Source: Talinum fruticosum
Taxonomy: Eukaryota > Streptophyta > Magnoliopsida > Caryophyllales > Talinaceae
NCBI GenBank assembly: GCA_021018815.1
Contig: JAITYX010000016.1
Coordinates: forward strand, 5,843,001 to 5,907,000
DNA: 64,000 nt
Direction of reading: 5' to 3'
Shown: positions 1 to 11,732 of the stretch, in pieces
Position numbering within the stretch: the stretch's first letter is position 1
How the letters are laid out: each line of letters begins with the position of its first letter
Notes under the pieces: generated by a model
What the model was told of the DNA's origin: nothing
What the model saw: the letters and a program-made list of their open reading frames with translations, nothing else
Database searches by the model: none
Position numbers and translations under genes: made by a program

Positions 1-1217
1 AGTAAACATCCAACGGTTCAAGTGATTTCATATAGAACAACATACAAACAACGAGTAAACATATGCACATCGTCATGCATAACTACGGTGGTAGATTATA
101 TGGCGTAACTACGATCGGCCAGATTGAATAAGACCTTGCGGGTTGGCTGAATGGATTAAACCCATCCGCGCACAAACCAAGTCTTATGTTTCTAGGTTCG
201 ATAGCAAATTCGGGGTGAACTCTATCAAAATGTTTCCATGCTTCACCATCCGAAGGATGACGAGAGGACACCATCTTCTCTGACATTCTCATAATGCCAT
301 CTCATGTGTTCTGCCGTGGTTTTGAAGCAAACAAGCGTTGAAGCCTTGGTATTAACGGCAAGTAATGCATCCTTGCAAATGGAGTTCTTTGACTTTTGCC
401 ATGTCTTTCCGTTTGACGCTTCCATCTCGCATGACCACAAAACTTGCATGAATCAAGGTCATCTGTCCTCTTTGTAGAACAACATGCAACCTTGTCGACA
501 ACAATCAATTTTTTGAACATCCATCCCAAGATTTTTAATGACCTTCTTTGCATGGTGAATGTCACGAGGAACTCGGTTATCGGGCGGACAAATCTCCTTC
601 ATAAGTTGAGCAATTTCATTAAAGCAATTTTGAGGCATGTTGTAGTCGGACTTAATGCTCAACATTCTAACAGTGGCGAGACAACTCGGTGTGAGTTTCA
701 TTTCCTGCCCACAAAGGTCGTTGCGCAGCCTCAACCATATTAAAGAAACTTTGGGCATGGGTATTTGGAGGCTCACTTGTGGAGTTTTGATTTGGGATCA
801 TAGCATCCGTGACCATATCATTCATACGGTCGATATTTGTTTCGACATCGCCGTAGTTCATATGATTGGCGCCACTGTCGTCGTTGAATACGTTAGAAAC
901 CATTGTTTGCTCCTCATGTAAATGACGATCTATTTCTCCATGACTAGTCCAATACCAATAGTTTGGAAGAAAACCATATTGATAGAGGTGCAACTTAACT
1001 TCATCGGGATCCTTATACTTCCGATTTACGCATTTGCGACATGGACACCTATATTGTTGATTATGCACAAATTCGATTGGCTTCTAGCATGTGCATCAAA
1101 CTCCTCAACCCCGTCTAAAAACTCTTGTCTATACCCAACTCTACCGGGTAATAACCTACGATACATCCATCTACGATGTGTAGGCCCGTCCATATATATT
1201 CGATTGAAATTTAACAA
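1..1217 (-). pseudogene. CACTA (En/Spm) transposase, 5' part, frameshifted, runs off the left edge
   Basis: Reading leftwards from 1217, the conceptual protein begins with a transposase-associated domain: a start with RRWMYRRLLPGRVGY, an EFLDGVEEF block, then (after a frame change near 1060) RCPCRKCVNRKY and a YQYGFLPNYWYW block. It continues into a TNP2-type transposase domain: CPPDNRVPRDIHHAKKV (591-541), GCMLFYKED (about 485), CKFCGHARW (about 440), and near 230-90 GEAWKHFDRVHPEFA, LGLCADGFNPF and YSIWPIVVTPYNLPPW. These are hallmarks of plant CACTA transposases, which cut and paste the element and are related to PIF/Harbinger and IS1380-type DDE enzymes only distantly. The frame changes several times, so no intact enzyme is made from this copy. 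The catalytic core and 3' end lie outside the window. The plus-strand open frames here are antisense shadows. Confidence 0.9.
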
Positions 1218-1229
1218 TATATCCTACAC

Positions 1230-1750
1230 AATTGCACATTTGTCTATTCAAATTCATCCACAAACAACATTAATTTCCACCAAATTACATATATTCGTCA
1301 ATTTCAACTTACATTTTTGTAAACCATAAATTTGACTTCAATAACATTTAATCCATAAAGAACCAAATTGCACGAGTTTTCTATTCAAATTCATCTACAA
1401 ACAACATTAATTTCCACTAAATTACATTTATACGTTACTTTCAAGTTACAATGTTCAAAACCCTAAATTTAACTTCCATAACATTTACTCCACAAACAAC
1501 ACAATTGCACATTTTTCTTCTCAAATGCATTCACAAACAACATTAATTCCCACTAAAGTACGTATATTCGTCAATTCCAAGTTATATTTTGTAAAACCCT
1601 AAATTAAACTTCAATAACATTTACTCCTTAAACAACACAATTTCACAATTTTCTTCTCAAATTCATTCACAAACATCATTAATTTCCCACAAATGACATA
1701 TATTCATCAATTTCAATATCAATTTTGTAAAACCATAAATCTACAAAAAT
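1230..1750. repeat. 136-bp tandem repeat, four diverged units, inside the CACTA element
   Basis: Units begin at about 1230, 1366, 1503 and 1639, giving a steady spacing of 136-137 bp. Each starts with a form of AATTGCAC, continues with CAAACAACATTAATTTCC and ends with a form of AAACCCTAAAT. The array lies upstream of the transposase start (1217), where a leader or promoter would be. The units differ by substitutions and small indels, so the array is not fresh. No protein-coding sense is visible. Confidence 0.85.
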
Positions 1751-3405
1751 CAACACAAAAATACCTCCAATGGATGGCCGGCACCGGCGGCGGCACGAGC
1801 TGCGACGGCGAAGCTCGGGCGTGACCCGGCAGCGGCGGCGGTTGGTCGGCGGCGTCCTCCACCCGAGCGGCGGCGGCGCAGTGCGAGGGTCGGGCGAAAC
1901 GAAGCCGAGAGCGGTGGTGTTTCGGCCTTCGGGGTCCTGAACTTGCGGCGGCGGGAGGCGGCGGCAACGAGCGACGGCGGCGTGCGTCGTCGCCGGGGTA
2001 GCGGGCTGATGGCGGTGGTGTGGCGGCTGATTGCTCTCGCTCTCGCTCTCGGTCTCGGTCTCGGTCTCGCTCTCGCTCTCGCTCTCTACGCTGCGAAATC
2101 CGGAACCGGCCGGTGCCGGTTACGGATTTATTCGTAATTAGCGACGGAACAGTCCGTCAGCTGTTCCGTCGCTAATTACAAAATTGTCATTAGCGACGGA
2201 ATAGCGACGGAATATTCCGTCGCTAATAAGTACAGATGAATTTTTTCCCCATTTGAAGGATTTTGTACTATACGAATTCCCGTCGACGGATCACCGACGG
2301 AATATTCCGTCGCTGAAGAAATTTAGCGACGGAAGTTCCGTCGCTGAGCCGTCATGAGCTAAAACAGCGACGGAACTTACTTTCCGTCGCTAAATCCGTC
2401 GTTGTTTGTTGCACGTGGCATTTTTGTCGGTTTCGTCGCCGATTCCGTCGCTATCCGGCGACAGATTTGTTTCCGTCGCTATTTCCGTCGCTATTTTAAA
2501 GTTTTGTAGTAGTGTAATTCTTAATATAATTTATCATCGAGAGAAAAGATTCGTTTTTTTATATATATCATGAGATCGCAAGGATTATTAGTTGAATTCC
2601 TTTTTTAATTTTTTCGTTTTGGGATCCTATATATTGGTAGAGGGTCCATTCAAAGGTTTTGTTTGTTTGCTTTTTCAATTGTAATTTTGATTGGTTGATG
2701 TTGATAATAGCTAATAAGAGAAGAGTAGGGATTGCGATTATAGGCAGCCACAAAGACCATACAACATATTATTGAGGGCCCAAAAGGCACAAGGGATCAT
2801 TAAGATTGAAAGATGTATGCCAAGATGAAATAAAAAAAAGGACAATGCAATTCAATAGTAGCTAATAATAATTAGAATTCAACATCTCATAACAATCGAT
2901 ACTGACTTATCAATATCCTCTTTGGTTCCATCTCACAACTACATTCCTATTAGTTGGATTTTGACCTTTATTTCTAGATATTTTTATTAAAATATTTAGT
3001 TTCTACGAGTAAGATCAAGCTCACTGATATTATTACTTACTGAAAATTTCATCGTAATCCTTAAAGTGCTAACCAAGGTAATCCTATGAATTATAACTTC
3101 TTCTTTTTTAATCCTTTCGAGATTTTGCCCTTTCATCTAATCATTTGTTAACATGTGGTGTAAGAGTATAAAGCATCGTACTTTAGAGAGTACAGATCTT
3201 AACTACTAACTTCTTATTACTGTCTTTTTTATTTGTTAAGCTTGATTTGCGGCCCTTTGTATAGTATAGGTTGATCGAGAAATTATAAAAGCGCTTATGT
3301 ATAAGACATAAGTATGGGTTTATATATCGCATGTGAGCAACTAGGCCGATCATTTTTTTAAAAAAGGTATTCCGGACAAATATATCATTTTGTTGTTAAA
3401 TATTA

Positions 3406-3800
3406 CTCCCACCATTTCACAATATATGTAATATTTTTTTAATTTTTCATATTATGTCACTTTACAACCCTAATGATTTATTATTTACCAATTGTTTCTT
3501 ATTAATTGTTTTTTTCCTCTTTTTTTTTTTACGCCCTTCATTTCACAAAAACGTATCACTTTAACTACCTTTTTCATTTAATAATATATGTCACCTTATA
3601 ATTTGAATGACATATTAATATGTATTTTACCAATTTTGTCCTTACTAATTGTCTTTTTCCTTTTCTTTTTCATTGATTTTTTCATTTTCAATAAAATCTT
3701 GGGGCAACTTGACCTTTTAGCAAAAATTTTGTTATGAAGTTTATGTTTCCTCGATATTCCTCATAACCTTAAAATAACAAGTAATTTAAAACGGAGAAAG
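3406..3800. mobile_element. Stowaway-like MITE, 395 bp, TA target duplication
   Basis: The left end CTCCCACCATTTCACAATA and the right end AAAACGGAGAAAG are inverted relatives of the CTCCCTCCGTTT termini of plant Stowaway elements. TA dinucleotides flank both ends (3404-3405 and 3801-3802). A related copy lies at 28132-28404 and an inverted, more eroded one at about 25715-25982. There is no coding capacity; such elements are moved by Tc1/mariner transposases encoded elsewhere. Confidence 0.75.
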
Positions 3801-6044
3801 TATTAATCGGAGCAGAATTATTTTGAGAAGGACTATTTTTCAAAAAACAAAATACACTATTTGTTGTGTTGCTGATTGTCATTTTGAGAGAGCTTTTTCC
3901 ACGAGAAAATAATAAAAGTACTAACTACAGAATGAAATCTCTATGTCTATGTGTCTCTATCCATAGTGATTGGAAGATCTATTGAGAATAAAGACGTTTT
4001 GTGTGTATATACTTATAAAATAAACATTTTGCACGCTGTAAATTTGATAACTAAAGTAAAAGAAGTTCCCCAAAAAAAAAAACAAGGCTTAGACTCTTAC
4101 AAGTATTACGAATTTACAATATCAAGTTAGAGTTACTACTTATAAGTATTGAGATCTTTAAAGGGAACCATTATTTAGGGACTGATCATAGAATTCGAGG
4201 GGCTTTAGGTTTGAGCTTTGAATGGTTATTTTTTTTATGTATTTTGACAAGTTGGCAAACAAATTTTTTGACAAGTTGGTGGATAAATGATTTTTTCCCT
4301 AAATAGCGTCTTTATTTTGATGAAGAAAATTTTTTAAGTTGAATTATTATATCATACTACTATAACTTACCGACATTTGATAAAGATAGATTGAAGTTAA
4401 AAATTGTATTTATAGCAAGAATTATACGGATAGAGTCGACCGACGAAAGTATATATATTTACAATTACGTTTGTTAAAATAGGGATTTATTTTAATATTA
4501 TACATTACATGATTTTTTATCAATAAGCTTTCTTGTCAATAGGTAATTACATGCATAAAGCTACGGCTACGTACATCCAAGAAAACCCTAACATTTTATG
4601 AGCCAAATTGAGGGATTATCTATGTTATATGAGTAGGAAGGAATCAAAATGAGCCTCTTCTTGCAACTTGAATTTTAGTTCATGATTACCAACCTCAACT
4701 TGCTTTTTATTTTGTTGAAAAAATAAAAATAAAACACAAAAACTTTAAGCCACTTGCTAATTAATCTTTTCTTTCTATGTCTCTATAGTCTCTACCATAT
4801 GGTTTATTATAATTTTGGTGGTGTTTGGAGTGCAACTTGACATGCAAGTGGGGAGACATTAAAGCTTCCCTAAAGGCTTTGTGATAGAATTACTTAAATG
4901 ACACACTTTAATATGAAAATTACTCCACAGCAGAAGTGTACGGATTAATGCGCCATCGAATAAAGGTTCAAATTGGCTTATATTTAATCTTGAGGATACC
5001 AATAAGTTACTATATACCCACATTTATCAATAAGATTAAACCGAGTCTTACGGCTAATTAATCGTAAAATTATTTCGAGAATCTCCTGATCAATGCTTAA
5101 AATTAAACCATATTAACTATACGATTATATAGCTATTATATATATTCTAACACTTATTTTTCGGCTCGATTTCAACCACATATCTGAATCTTTAAGTCGT
5201 GATATATGTTCATGTCCTTGCTTGTTTCTTTCTCCTACCAAACACAAAGAAGAATCAATAAAATTACTCAGACAAAATTAATCTCTACCCTACATATTTT
5301 CGATTCTAGGGACCACAAATACGAGGACTAATCCAAAAAGATTTGTGATCATATGACCAAAACGAATAACCTAACATGCAAAATTTGACTCATTAATTTA
5401 AATTTAGACTCTAAGTTTCGTAATAGTTTCCTTACTTTGAAAAAAAAATTGCAAATTGAGAGTATTATGAAAGTGGCACGAAAATATTAGCTAGCTATAG
5501 TATAATAAAAATTAAAAAAAAAAACGAAAAGTGCTCTTATAATATAGTATAATATACGACCATATATTATAAATTAATTAGGGGTGAAAATAAGTAAGGG
5601 TTAGGTGCCAGATATTATTCCAGCCAATCAAATCCTCCTAGGCTGGCTAGCTGGGATCATCCCCCTTGTAATTTCTATTTTTATTTTTAATTTTTGGGTA
5701 AAATAATAATATATAGAGTACATTTGGTGGTAGTAGTAGTACTATTTTTGGCCTGCAAAACAAGGACCGGCTTCCTCCCACTTGTGAGACAGGATATTAC
5801 AAATCTCAAAAATTTTAAAAAAAAAAAGTGGATGAGGTCATCACTGCCAATTTATTGTATATAAAAAGGTCAAACCCCTACATGAAGGATACTCATTTAT
5901 GACTCCTTCATGACTCGAGTTCAAGCCTATCATCCTATCATGTGTACCATCTTTTTCCCTCCTTTCCTATTTTTTATTAAAAAAAATTGTATGTGTTTAA
6001 TTAATAAAGTCTATACATATATATTTTTTTACATATAAAAAATT

Positions 6045-6202
6045 TATTCGAAATTATATAAAAAATGAATATAAGTAGCATGCATAACATAAATAAATTA
6101 AAAAAATAAATGAAAACAAATAGAAATGATTATCAAAAAAAAAAAAAGTATAAACAAACAGCAAAATATAAATAAATAATGTTTTTTATATAATTTCGAA
6201 TA
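6045..6202. repeat. Perfect 21-bp inverted repeat with about 116-bp spacer
   Basis: The arm at 6045-6065 (TATTCGAAATTATATAAAAA plus one A) is exactly the reverse complement of 6182-6202. The spacer is AT-rich and non-coding. It could be the ends of a small terminal-inverted-repeat element or a hairpin-forming sequence. I saw no convincing target duplication. Confidence 0.7.
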
Positions 6203-7151
6203 GGGCATACACATACTGATACACGGGCTACACATATATCATGTGTCCTACGAAGTATTACATTAAAATTAAATAGACTTTAAATACTTTGGTGACAATT
6301 CAGAAATGTATTTATAATTTGTTGTGTTCATAATGGTTTCATTATATATGGGTGGAAGCAAATGTATCTAATAACAAAGGAATTAGACAAACAGAATATT
6401 ATTCTATTTTTTAAATAAGGAGTTGATGATTTAAATACTACCAGTAGTAAATTAACATAAATAAAAAAAATTATTGTAAAAATGTAAGAATTAATTTAGA
6501 AAAAAGAATTTCATAATTTCTCGAGGCCAGGAAATTTGTGTGAAAATATCTCTGCAGAAAATAGCTTATGAGGCTCCCGGCGTGACTCAAAGAACATGCA
6601 TGATTCCTGATGTGGCATTCTGTGGGTGCCTGGGTTCTAATTTGGTGTCTCCAAGACAGTTTTAAGAGGAATGAGATTATTTTTGAGCTGAGGCTGATTA
6701 TTCTTTTGATTTTGAAGATATTTTTTGGGTGCAGTTAAAGCTCTAGATAGGCTATATTAATATTATTGCATGGTCCTCGGGACAGTCGGGGCTTCTTTGC
6801 ACTCCTTGTAATATTTATATATGGTAAGGTGCTTGTATTGTATTGATAAGTTCTCGAATTTGTATTAATTTGTATATCGATTGTTTAATTATGTTTGATT
6901 TGTACCGTCTATTAATTATCAAGAAAGGGGAAAAAACCCATGTATGCTCTTTCAAAAGGTTTTATCCTATCCTCCGTCATTATTAAGTGTTAACTATTTA
7001 GCATTTTTACTTTTTTTCGATTGTTAAATATAAAATGACAATATAAATAGAACTCATAAAGTGACAATACAACTGAAGGTAACATCCAATCACCACAGCA
7101 TAACTTTGTTCTTAGAAATATACTTTCCAAAATCTTTAGCAAATGCTTTCA

Positions 7152-7152
<1 letters not shown>

Positions 7153-7203
<51 letters not shown>
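7153..7203. repeat. ATT microsatellite, about 17 units
   Basis: An uninterrupted ATT run, followed at once by a short GTT/GCT-rich stretch (7204-7240). It is a typical non-coding plant simple repeat and probably variable in length. Confidence 0.95.
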
Positions 7204-8959
7204 GTTGCTGTTGTAGTTGATGCTGCTGCTGCTGTTGGCATAATTTAAAGAAGAATTTTCAAAAGGATTAGATGCCTTTTTTCTACCAATTATATAATGG
7301 ATCTGAGTTTATAAACTCAAATTATCATATGTGATTTTTTATTTTATTTTTTAAAACCTATTCCTTATTTTTATAGCCCTCTTTTTCATTCAAAAAAAAA
7401 TTCATTCACATAAATTATGTCACGTAAATAAATTTATAGACTTGAATTTATAATATAAATATTGTAGTTTTTCAAGGGAATATATTACGATCCAAGAATG
7501 AGTTGTAGTTCAAGTTCTATCTAGTGGCATTATTAAATATTAAACGATTTTTGGTTAGATTAATTTTGGCTTTATTATTTGGAACAGTAGCTAAGAAATT
7601 TGGTAATCAATGATGTCATATACTTAAATCTTCAACAAGACTTAGCCTCGATGTTCATCTACTCCCATCCAACCACGTACTGTAAATTAAATACGTATAT
7701 TTTAAATCCCATTCTCAAAAAGAAAAAAAAATCTCTGAAATAATAAAAATGGACTCTCTTTAGGGGGGAACCCTCCATGGACCATTCCACCATAATTCAA
7801 GAAAAACAAAAATCAAATGGAGTGTATACATTAATGTGAGTTCAGAAAGTATAAATGATATCACAAAGAGTAATGCGCAACCCTTTTTAAAAAATAAAAA
7901 TAAAAATCTTCAACTCGAGAAGGTTTTTGAATTATTACAAATTAAAAACAAAAAAATATATATGATTCCTAATTGAGAAAAACAATACAAAACAAACATA
8001 TAAGCATACATATTTATGTATATATGTGTAATCTAAGAAAGATTGTCACACGATAAATTATACAAACTTAAATTTACTATATAGAAAACATAAAAATTAA
8101 AAATATATATATAAATACATCGAGCTAAAATGAATTTCATTACAATCAATAATAAATATTTGAAATTGTTATTTTCTCAAAACGGAATTGATCATATATC
8201 AGAAAGCTCATCGAATTGGATGGTTTAGTTACCCTACCCTTATGTATATGATTGGAAACATAACATCGATTTACGCACGATAATTAGTAATTAGTATTAC
8301 CTTTATTTATCTAAAAATTTTATATGCAAATGTAATAAAATTTATCATAGAAATTGAATTTAGCTTTGAGACTATCCTGATCGTTTACATTTCATAATAT
8401 GACATCAAGGTTGTCAAACCATGCATAAATTTGATGAATACAATTCTAATTAGCCATGCATGGCTGTGTACGTCACCATGCATCATGAATGGTTGAGAAA
8501 ACTAATTACACACAAAAAGGATTTTGATTTTCTCAATTAATATATTGTCTGTAGAATATTATTATTATAATTATTTTCAATACAAGTCTCACCTTCTTTG
8601 CTCCTTCCTCATGAATGCATTATCATGACTTATCTTTTCCTTGAAAAATCCTTTTTTTAAAAGTATTTTTCTTTTGGATAGAAATTATCCATTGGCATTG
8701 ATCAAATTAAAGCGTCTGAAATTTAGACGTATATAAACTCTTAGTGTCTAAATTAAATCTTTGTAAATTTCCCATCAATATTTTATAAAAAAGAATATTT
8801 TTTTATTTTTAATATTGTGTAACTTTTATTTAATTTTTTTTTAAACAGACTGATCCATTGGGCCCTAACAGGGGCAACCCAATGGACCTCAAAGGCCAGG
8901 GTTGAGTGGATACTTAAATGCAAAGAGAGTCCATTGACTCACAAGCCCATCACATACAA

Positions 8960-9790
8960 CACTATTAGAAAATCGTCATATAGCGACTGAAAAACATTAT
9001 TTAGCGACGGAATTTCACGATTAGCGACTGAATCAAATTCAGTCGCTGATTTTTAGCGAATTTTATAAAAAAATTGAAAATTTTGTATAGTTTTGAGTGT
9101 GAATACAAAAATTTACAATGAAATACAAATCCAAATAATCCAAAGTAGCATAACATCATCAAATTCAACTTTAATTCAAATACAAAAATCATCTACAAAC
9201 ACAAAAGTCATAAATAATCTAACTTCAAACATCCATAAAAACTAATCGAAAATAAAAACAAGAGTAAACAAAGTAAATTATACAAACACAAGTTATGTTC
9301 ATCTTCCTTTTCCTCTTCTTCTTCCTCTTTCTCATTATCTTCATCTTTTACCTCATTCCAACTATGTCTATCAAAATAAGTTATATCAAATCCTCTAAAA
9401 TCTGAAATTTTATAGTAAACAAAGTAAATTATAAATACAACCAACAATGAGGGAGGATGGAGAAAGCATACCTACAAGAGGTTAAAGGTGGTTAGTTGGT
9501 GACGTCGATGGTGGCAGCGGCGGCCGGCGGTAGCGGAGGCGGGTGGCGAACGGCGGTGGCGGAGGAGGCGGCGAACGATCGATTAGCCTCTTGCTCTCTC
9601 AAACTTTCACTTCTATCTCTCCTTATGTTTGCCGAGTCTCGTTGAACTTCGGATTTTATATCGAAAATAGCGACGGATTAGCGACGATTTTATCCGTTGC
9701 TACTTAAAATTTAATTAGCGACGGAATAAGTCCGTCGCTAATTAAAAATTTTAAAATTTTAAAACTGAAGAAAATTTAATAGCCCGCTAA
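8960..9790 (+). mobile_element. Non-autonomous CACTA-like element (right end eroded)
   Basis: The left end reads CACTATTAGAAAATCG at 8960, followed by TAGCGACTG/TAGCGACGGAA subterminal repeats (8980-9050). The other side (9660-9745) has the same motif in both orientations. A GC-rich block at 9500-9590 resembles the one in the CACTA element at the left edge, so the two belong to related families. No transposase is present. The right terminus is unclear: AAATTTAATAG near 9776-9790 may be a decayed terminal repeat. The Glu-rich minus frame at 9208-9447 is low-complexity and not supported as a gene. Confidence 0.7.
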
Positions 9791-9799
9791 CGTAAAATA

Positions 9800-10310
9800 A
9801 AAAAGCCAAACTTCGTCACCCAATTTGCAACCTGAATCTCTTCGCATAACATATGATGGATAAAAATTTGGTTACAAACTCTAAGATAAATTATAATTTA
9901 CGTCAAGAAAAGATGCTCATATGTATTATTATAAAATCCCTTACAAATGATATAGGCGAATAATCATTAAACATTATTCAGGATAAGAATGTCAGAATTA
10001 CGAAGCTAAATATAATCAGACTCAATTTTAATTTAAAATTTGGTTGTATGGTTTTGATTGTAAATGTGATTTAAACATTTTACATGGAATCATTATTTCT
10101 TTTTGAAAAAATAATTCTTAGACACATGCTTAAGTCCTCGATGGAAGCTATGAGTAGAGTACCTCAATATGTTCTTGAAACGATATCTAAGAAATACCCC
10201 CGTACATCTCAAGCCTCACAATAACGTTCTACAAACAATAATTTGATTGTTGAGAATTGTACTTAACATTTCCGAGCAATATTTATACTATGGACTCAAA
10301 TTTATAGACC
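9800..10310. other. Intergenic, nothing recognised
   Basis: AT-rich DNA between the small CACTA element and a LINE 3' end. I see no gene, repeat family or regulatory motif. Confidence 0.6.
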
Positions 10311-10317
10311 TATTTTA

Positions 10318-10772
10318 TTTTTTTTTAAAACATCAAGGAAGGGATATTATATTAATGAATCCACATAAGTACACATATCCCTATTTGCCAAATCATGGAT
10401 AGTATCCGGCCCCCTTCCAACCATAATCGTTCTTGAGAGTCAATAGGTTGAAAATGGATGATTGCGTGAGCAACCGAGTTACAAACCCTTTTAACATAGT
10501 TCCAAGAGAAAAACTGAAAAGACAAACAACAATTGAGAATATCACTAATAAAGAACCCTAAAGCATTATTAGGGAGCAACCCTTCCGGAGCTTGGAAAGA
10601 AGAGACAGATTATCTCCTTCAATTACTAAACTTGAGAAACCATACTCCATGGCCTTTTGAATAGTGAACAGACAAGCCCGGGCTTCCTCCATCTCGGGGC
10701 CTAGAAAACCAACCCGTTGTTTAACACCACACATCTGCACTTCACCTATTGACATGGCCTAATTAAGGGAAT
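10318..10772 (-). pseudogene. LINE 3' fragment with RNase H domain, 5'-truncated
   Basis: Two overlapping minus-strand frames give one broken plant RNase H domain: VGFLGPEMEEARACLFTIQ and YGFSSLVIEGDNLSLLSKL (10755-10560), then VKRVCNSVAHAIIHFQP (about 10480-10430) after a frame change. This is the C-terminal RNase H tail of plant L1-type LINEs, also seen at 37146-37561. A T run at 10318-10326 on the plus strand is the remains of the poly(A) tail. The fragment is cut off upstream near 10757-10772, beside a second LINE insertion. Confidence 0.85.
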
Positions 10773-10788
10773 GAATCTATTCTTTTTT

Positions 10789-11027
10789 TTTTTTAGCAAA
10801 CAAAAGGGCGGGAGTCGTATTATTGTGAAATTGAATGGTTAGAGTAGTCTTCGGATGCCGATTTATAATCATATTTGGGCTGTCTTCATGCCAAACTCGA
10901 ATAGACGAGTCATAGAGCTGAAGATGAGGTAAAGAATGTGCTACCGTATTCCCTCGCTTTTAACAAATGAAGAAGCAACAAAATCAAAGGAACAGACAAA
11001 GATGTAAAATATCAGCAAAGATGTAAA
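10789..11027 (-). mobile_element. Severely 5'-truncated LINE insertion with 16-bp target duplication
   Basis: On the minus strand it begins (about 10980) with a frame reading FVKSEGNTVAHSLPHLQLYD and SSIRVWHEDSPN, matching the last residues of the LINE RNase H domain at 37410-37510, and ends in a poly(A) tail (T run at 10783-10794 on the plus strand). GAATCTATTCTTTTTT occurs on both sides, at 10773-10788 and 11028-11043. Only about 240 bp was copied. This is the usual result of target-primed reverse transcription that stopped early. Confidence 0.85.
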
Positions 11028-11161
11028 GAATCTATTCTTTTTTAAGAAAGAGGAACCACAAATGTTGGGATAGATTTTAAAAAATTAACACAAAATATTA
11101 CCCATGGTAAATTGAGTCTATGAACCCCAATTCAAGTAGTTTCCAAGCTAAGTCACTCAAC

Positions 11162-11732
11162 TAGGGATGGCGAGTGGATCCCGGACCCGATCCGGACCCG
11201 CCAAACCCGACCTATTTAATTGTATCCGGGTCCAATAAATTTGGACCTGGTGCGTCCGGATCGGGTCGAGTCCGGGTCTCAAAAATTAAGACCTGCACTC
11301 GTTTAAGACCCGAACATTAATTTTATTTTTTAAAAAATTTGTGTTAAACTTTGATGGTATTTTTGTTGTTAAGCTTTGATGGACTTTGTACTTTGTGGTG
11401 TTAAATTTTGATGGACTTTGTGTTTAATATAATGGTGTATTTGGTTTGTATGAACTAAGTATTTGGTTTGTATAATAGGTTGGTTGATAGATAGGTTAGT
11501 ATGATATTAAAGTTATACGCAGCAAAATTGCTTGGAAATTTACAATAATATTAAACAGGGCACAAAAACCGATTTTTAAACTCGTTTATGATAAAAATAC
11601 ACCGGACTCGTGGACCCATAGGGTCCGAATCCACATTTTACAGATCCGTCGGGTCCGGGTCGGATTCGGATCCAAGTCTGAAAAGGTTAAATGGGTCCGG
11701 ATCCAAACAGACCCGACCCATTACCATCCCTA
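11162..11732. mobile_element. Non-autonomous hAT element, 571 bp, perfect 8-bp target duplication
   Basis: The ends are inverted repeats: the left begins TAGGGATGGCGAGTGG and the right, read in reverse complement, TAGGGATGGTAATGGG. CACTCAAC directly abuts both ends (11154-11161 and 11733-11740), an 8-bp duplication typical of hAT transposition. Both subterminal regions are full of GGGTCCGG/ACCCG-type motifs in inverted orientation. The interior is AT-rich and encodes no transposase. The short plus-strand frame at 11588-11788 lies in the GC-rich end and is not a gene. Confidence 0.92.

Larger units (their letters stand above)
1..2514 (-). mobile_element. CACTA DNA transposon, 5' portion, with terminal repeat and subterminal repeats
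   Basis: The element ends at 2514, where the minus strand reads CACTACTACAAAACTTT, the typical CACTA terminus; the adjacent 3-bp target copy would be TAA (2515-2517). Inside the terminus, 2135-2490 holds ten or so copies of a GCGACGGAA motif in both orientations, the expected binding sites for the element's own DNA-binding protein. They include an 18-bp perfect stem with an 8-bp loop (2135-2152 with 2161-2178) and a 24-bp perfect palindrome (2202-2225). Next comes a GC-rich block (about 1770-2100), then a four-unit tandem repeat (1230-about 1750), then the transposase. The left end lies outside the window. Confidence 0.9.
2515..8959. other. AT-rich intergenic region without recognisable genes
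   Basis: No open frame of any credible length or similarity is present over 6.4 kb. I recognise only one Stowaway-like MITE (3406-3800), one long inverted repeat (6045-6202) and one ATT microsatellite (7153-7203), each listed separately. The rest is AT-rich, with many poly-A and poly-T runs, as in plant intergenic DNA. Confidence 0.75.

Noticed and set aside
444..1329. Plus-strand open frames over the CACTA transposase
   Set aside because: They are antisense to clear transposase domain motifs on the minus strand and have no family features of their own.
1943..2137. Plus-strand open frame with Ala/Leu/Gly repeats
   Set aside because: It is a read-through of a CTCTCG/GGTCTC simple repeat in the GC-rich leader of the CACTA element, on the strand opposite the transposase.
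5881..5911. Short hairpin with CATGAAGGA and TCCTTCATG arms, possible microRNA precursor
   Set aside because: The stem is only 9 bp, too short for a plant microRNA precursor, and no longer pairing surrounds it.
9208..9447. Minus-strand Glu-rich 79-aa frame in the small CACTA element
   Set aside because: The Glu tract comes from a CTT/CTC simple repeat; no domain or partner exon is visible.
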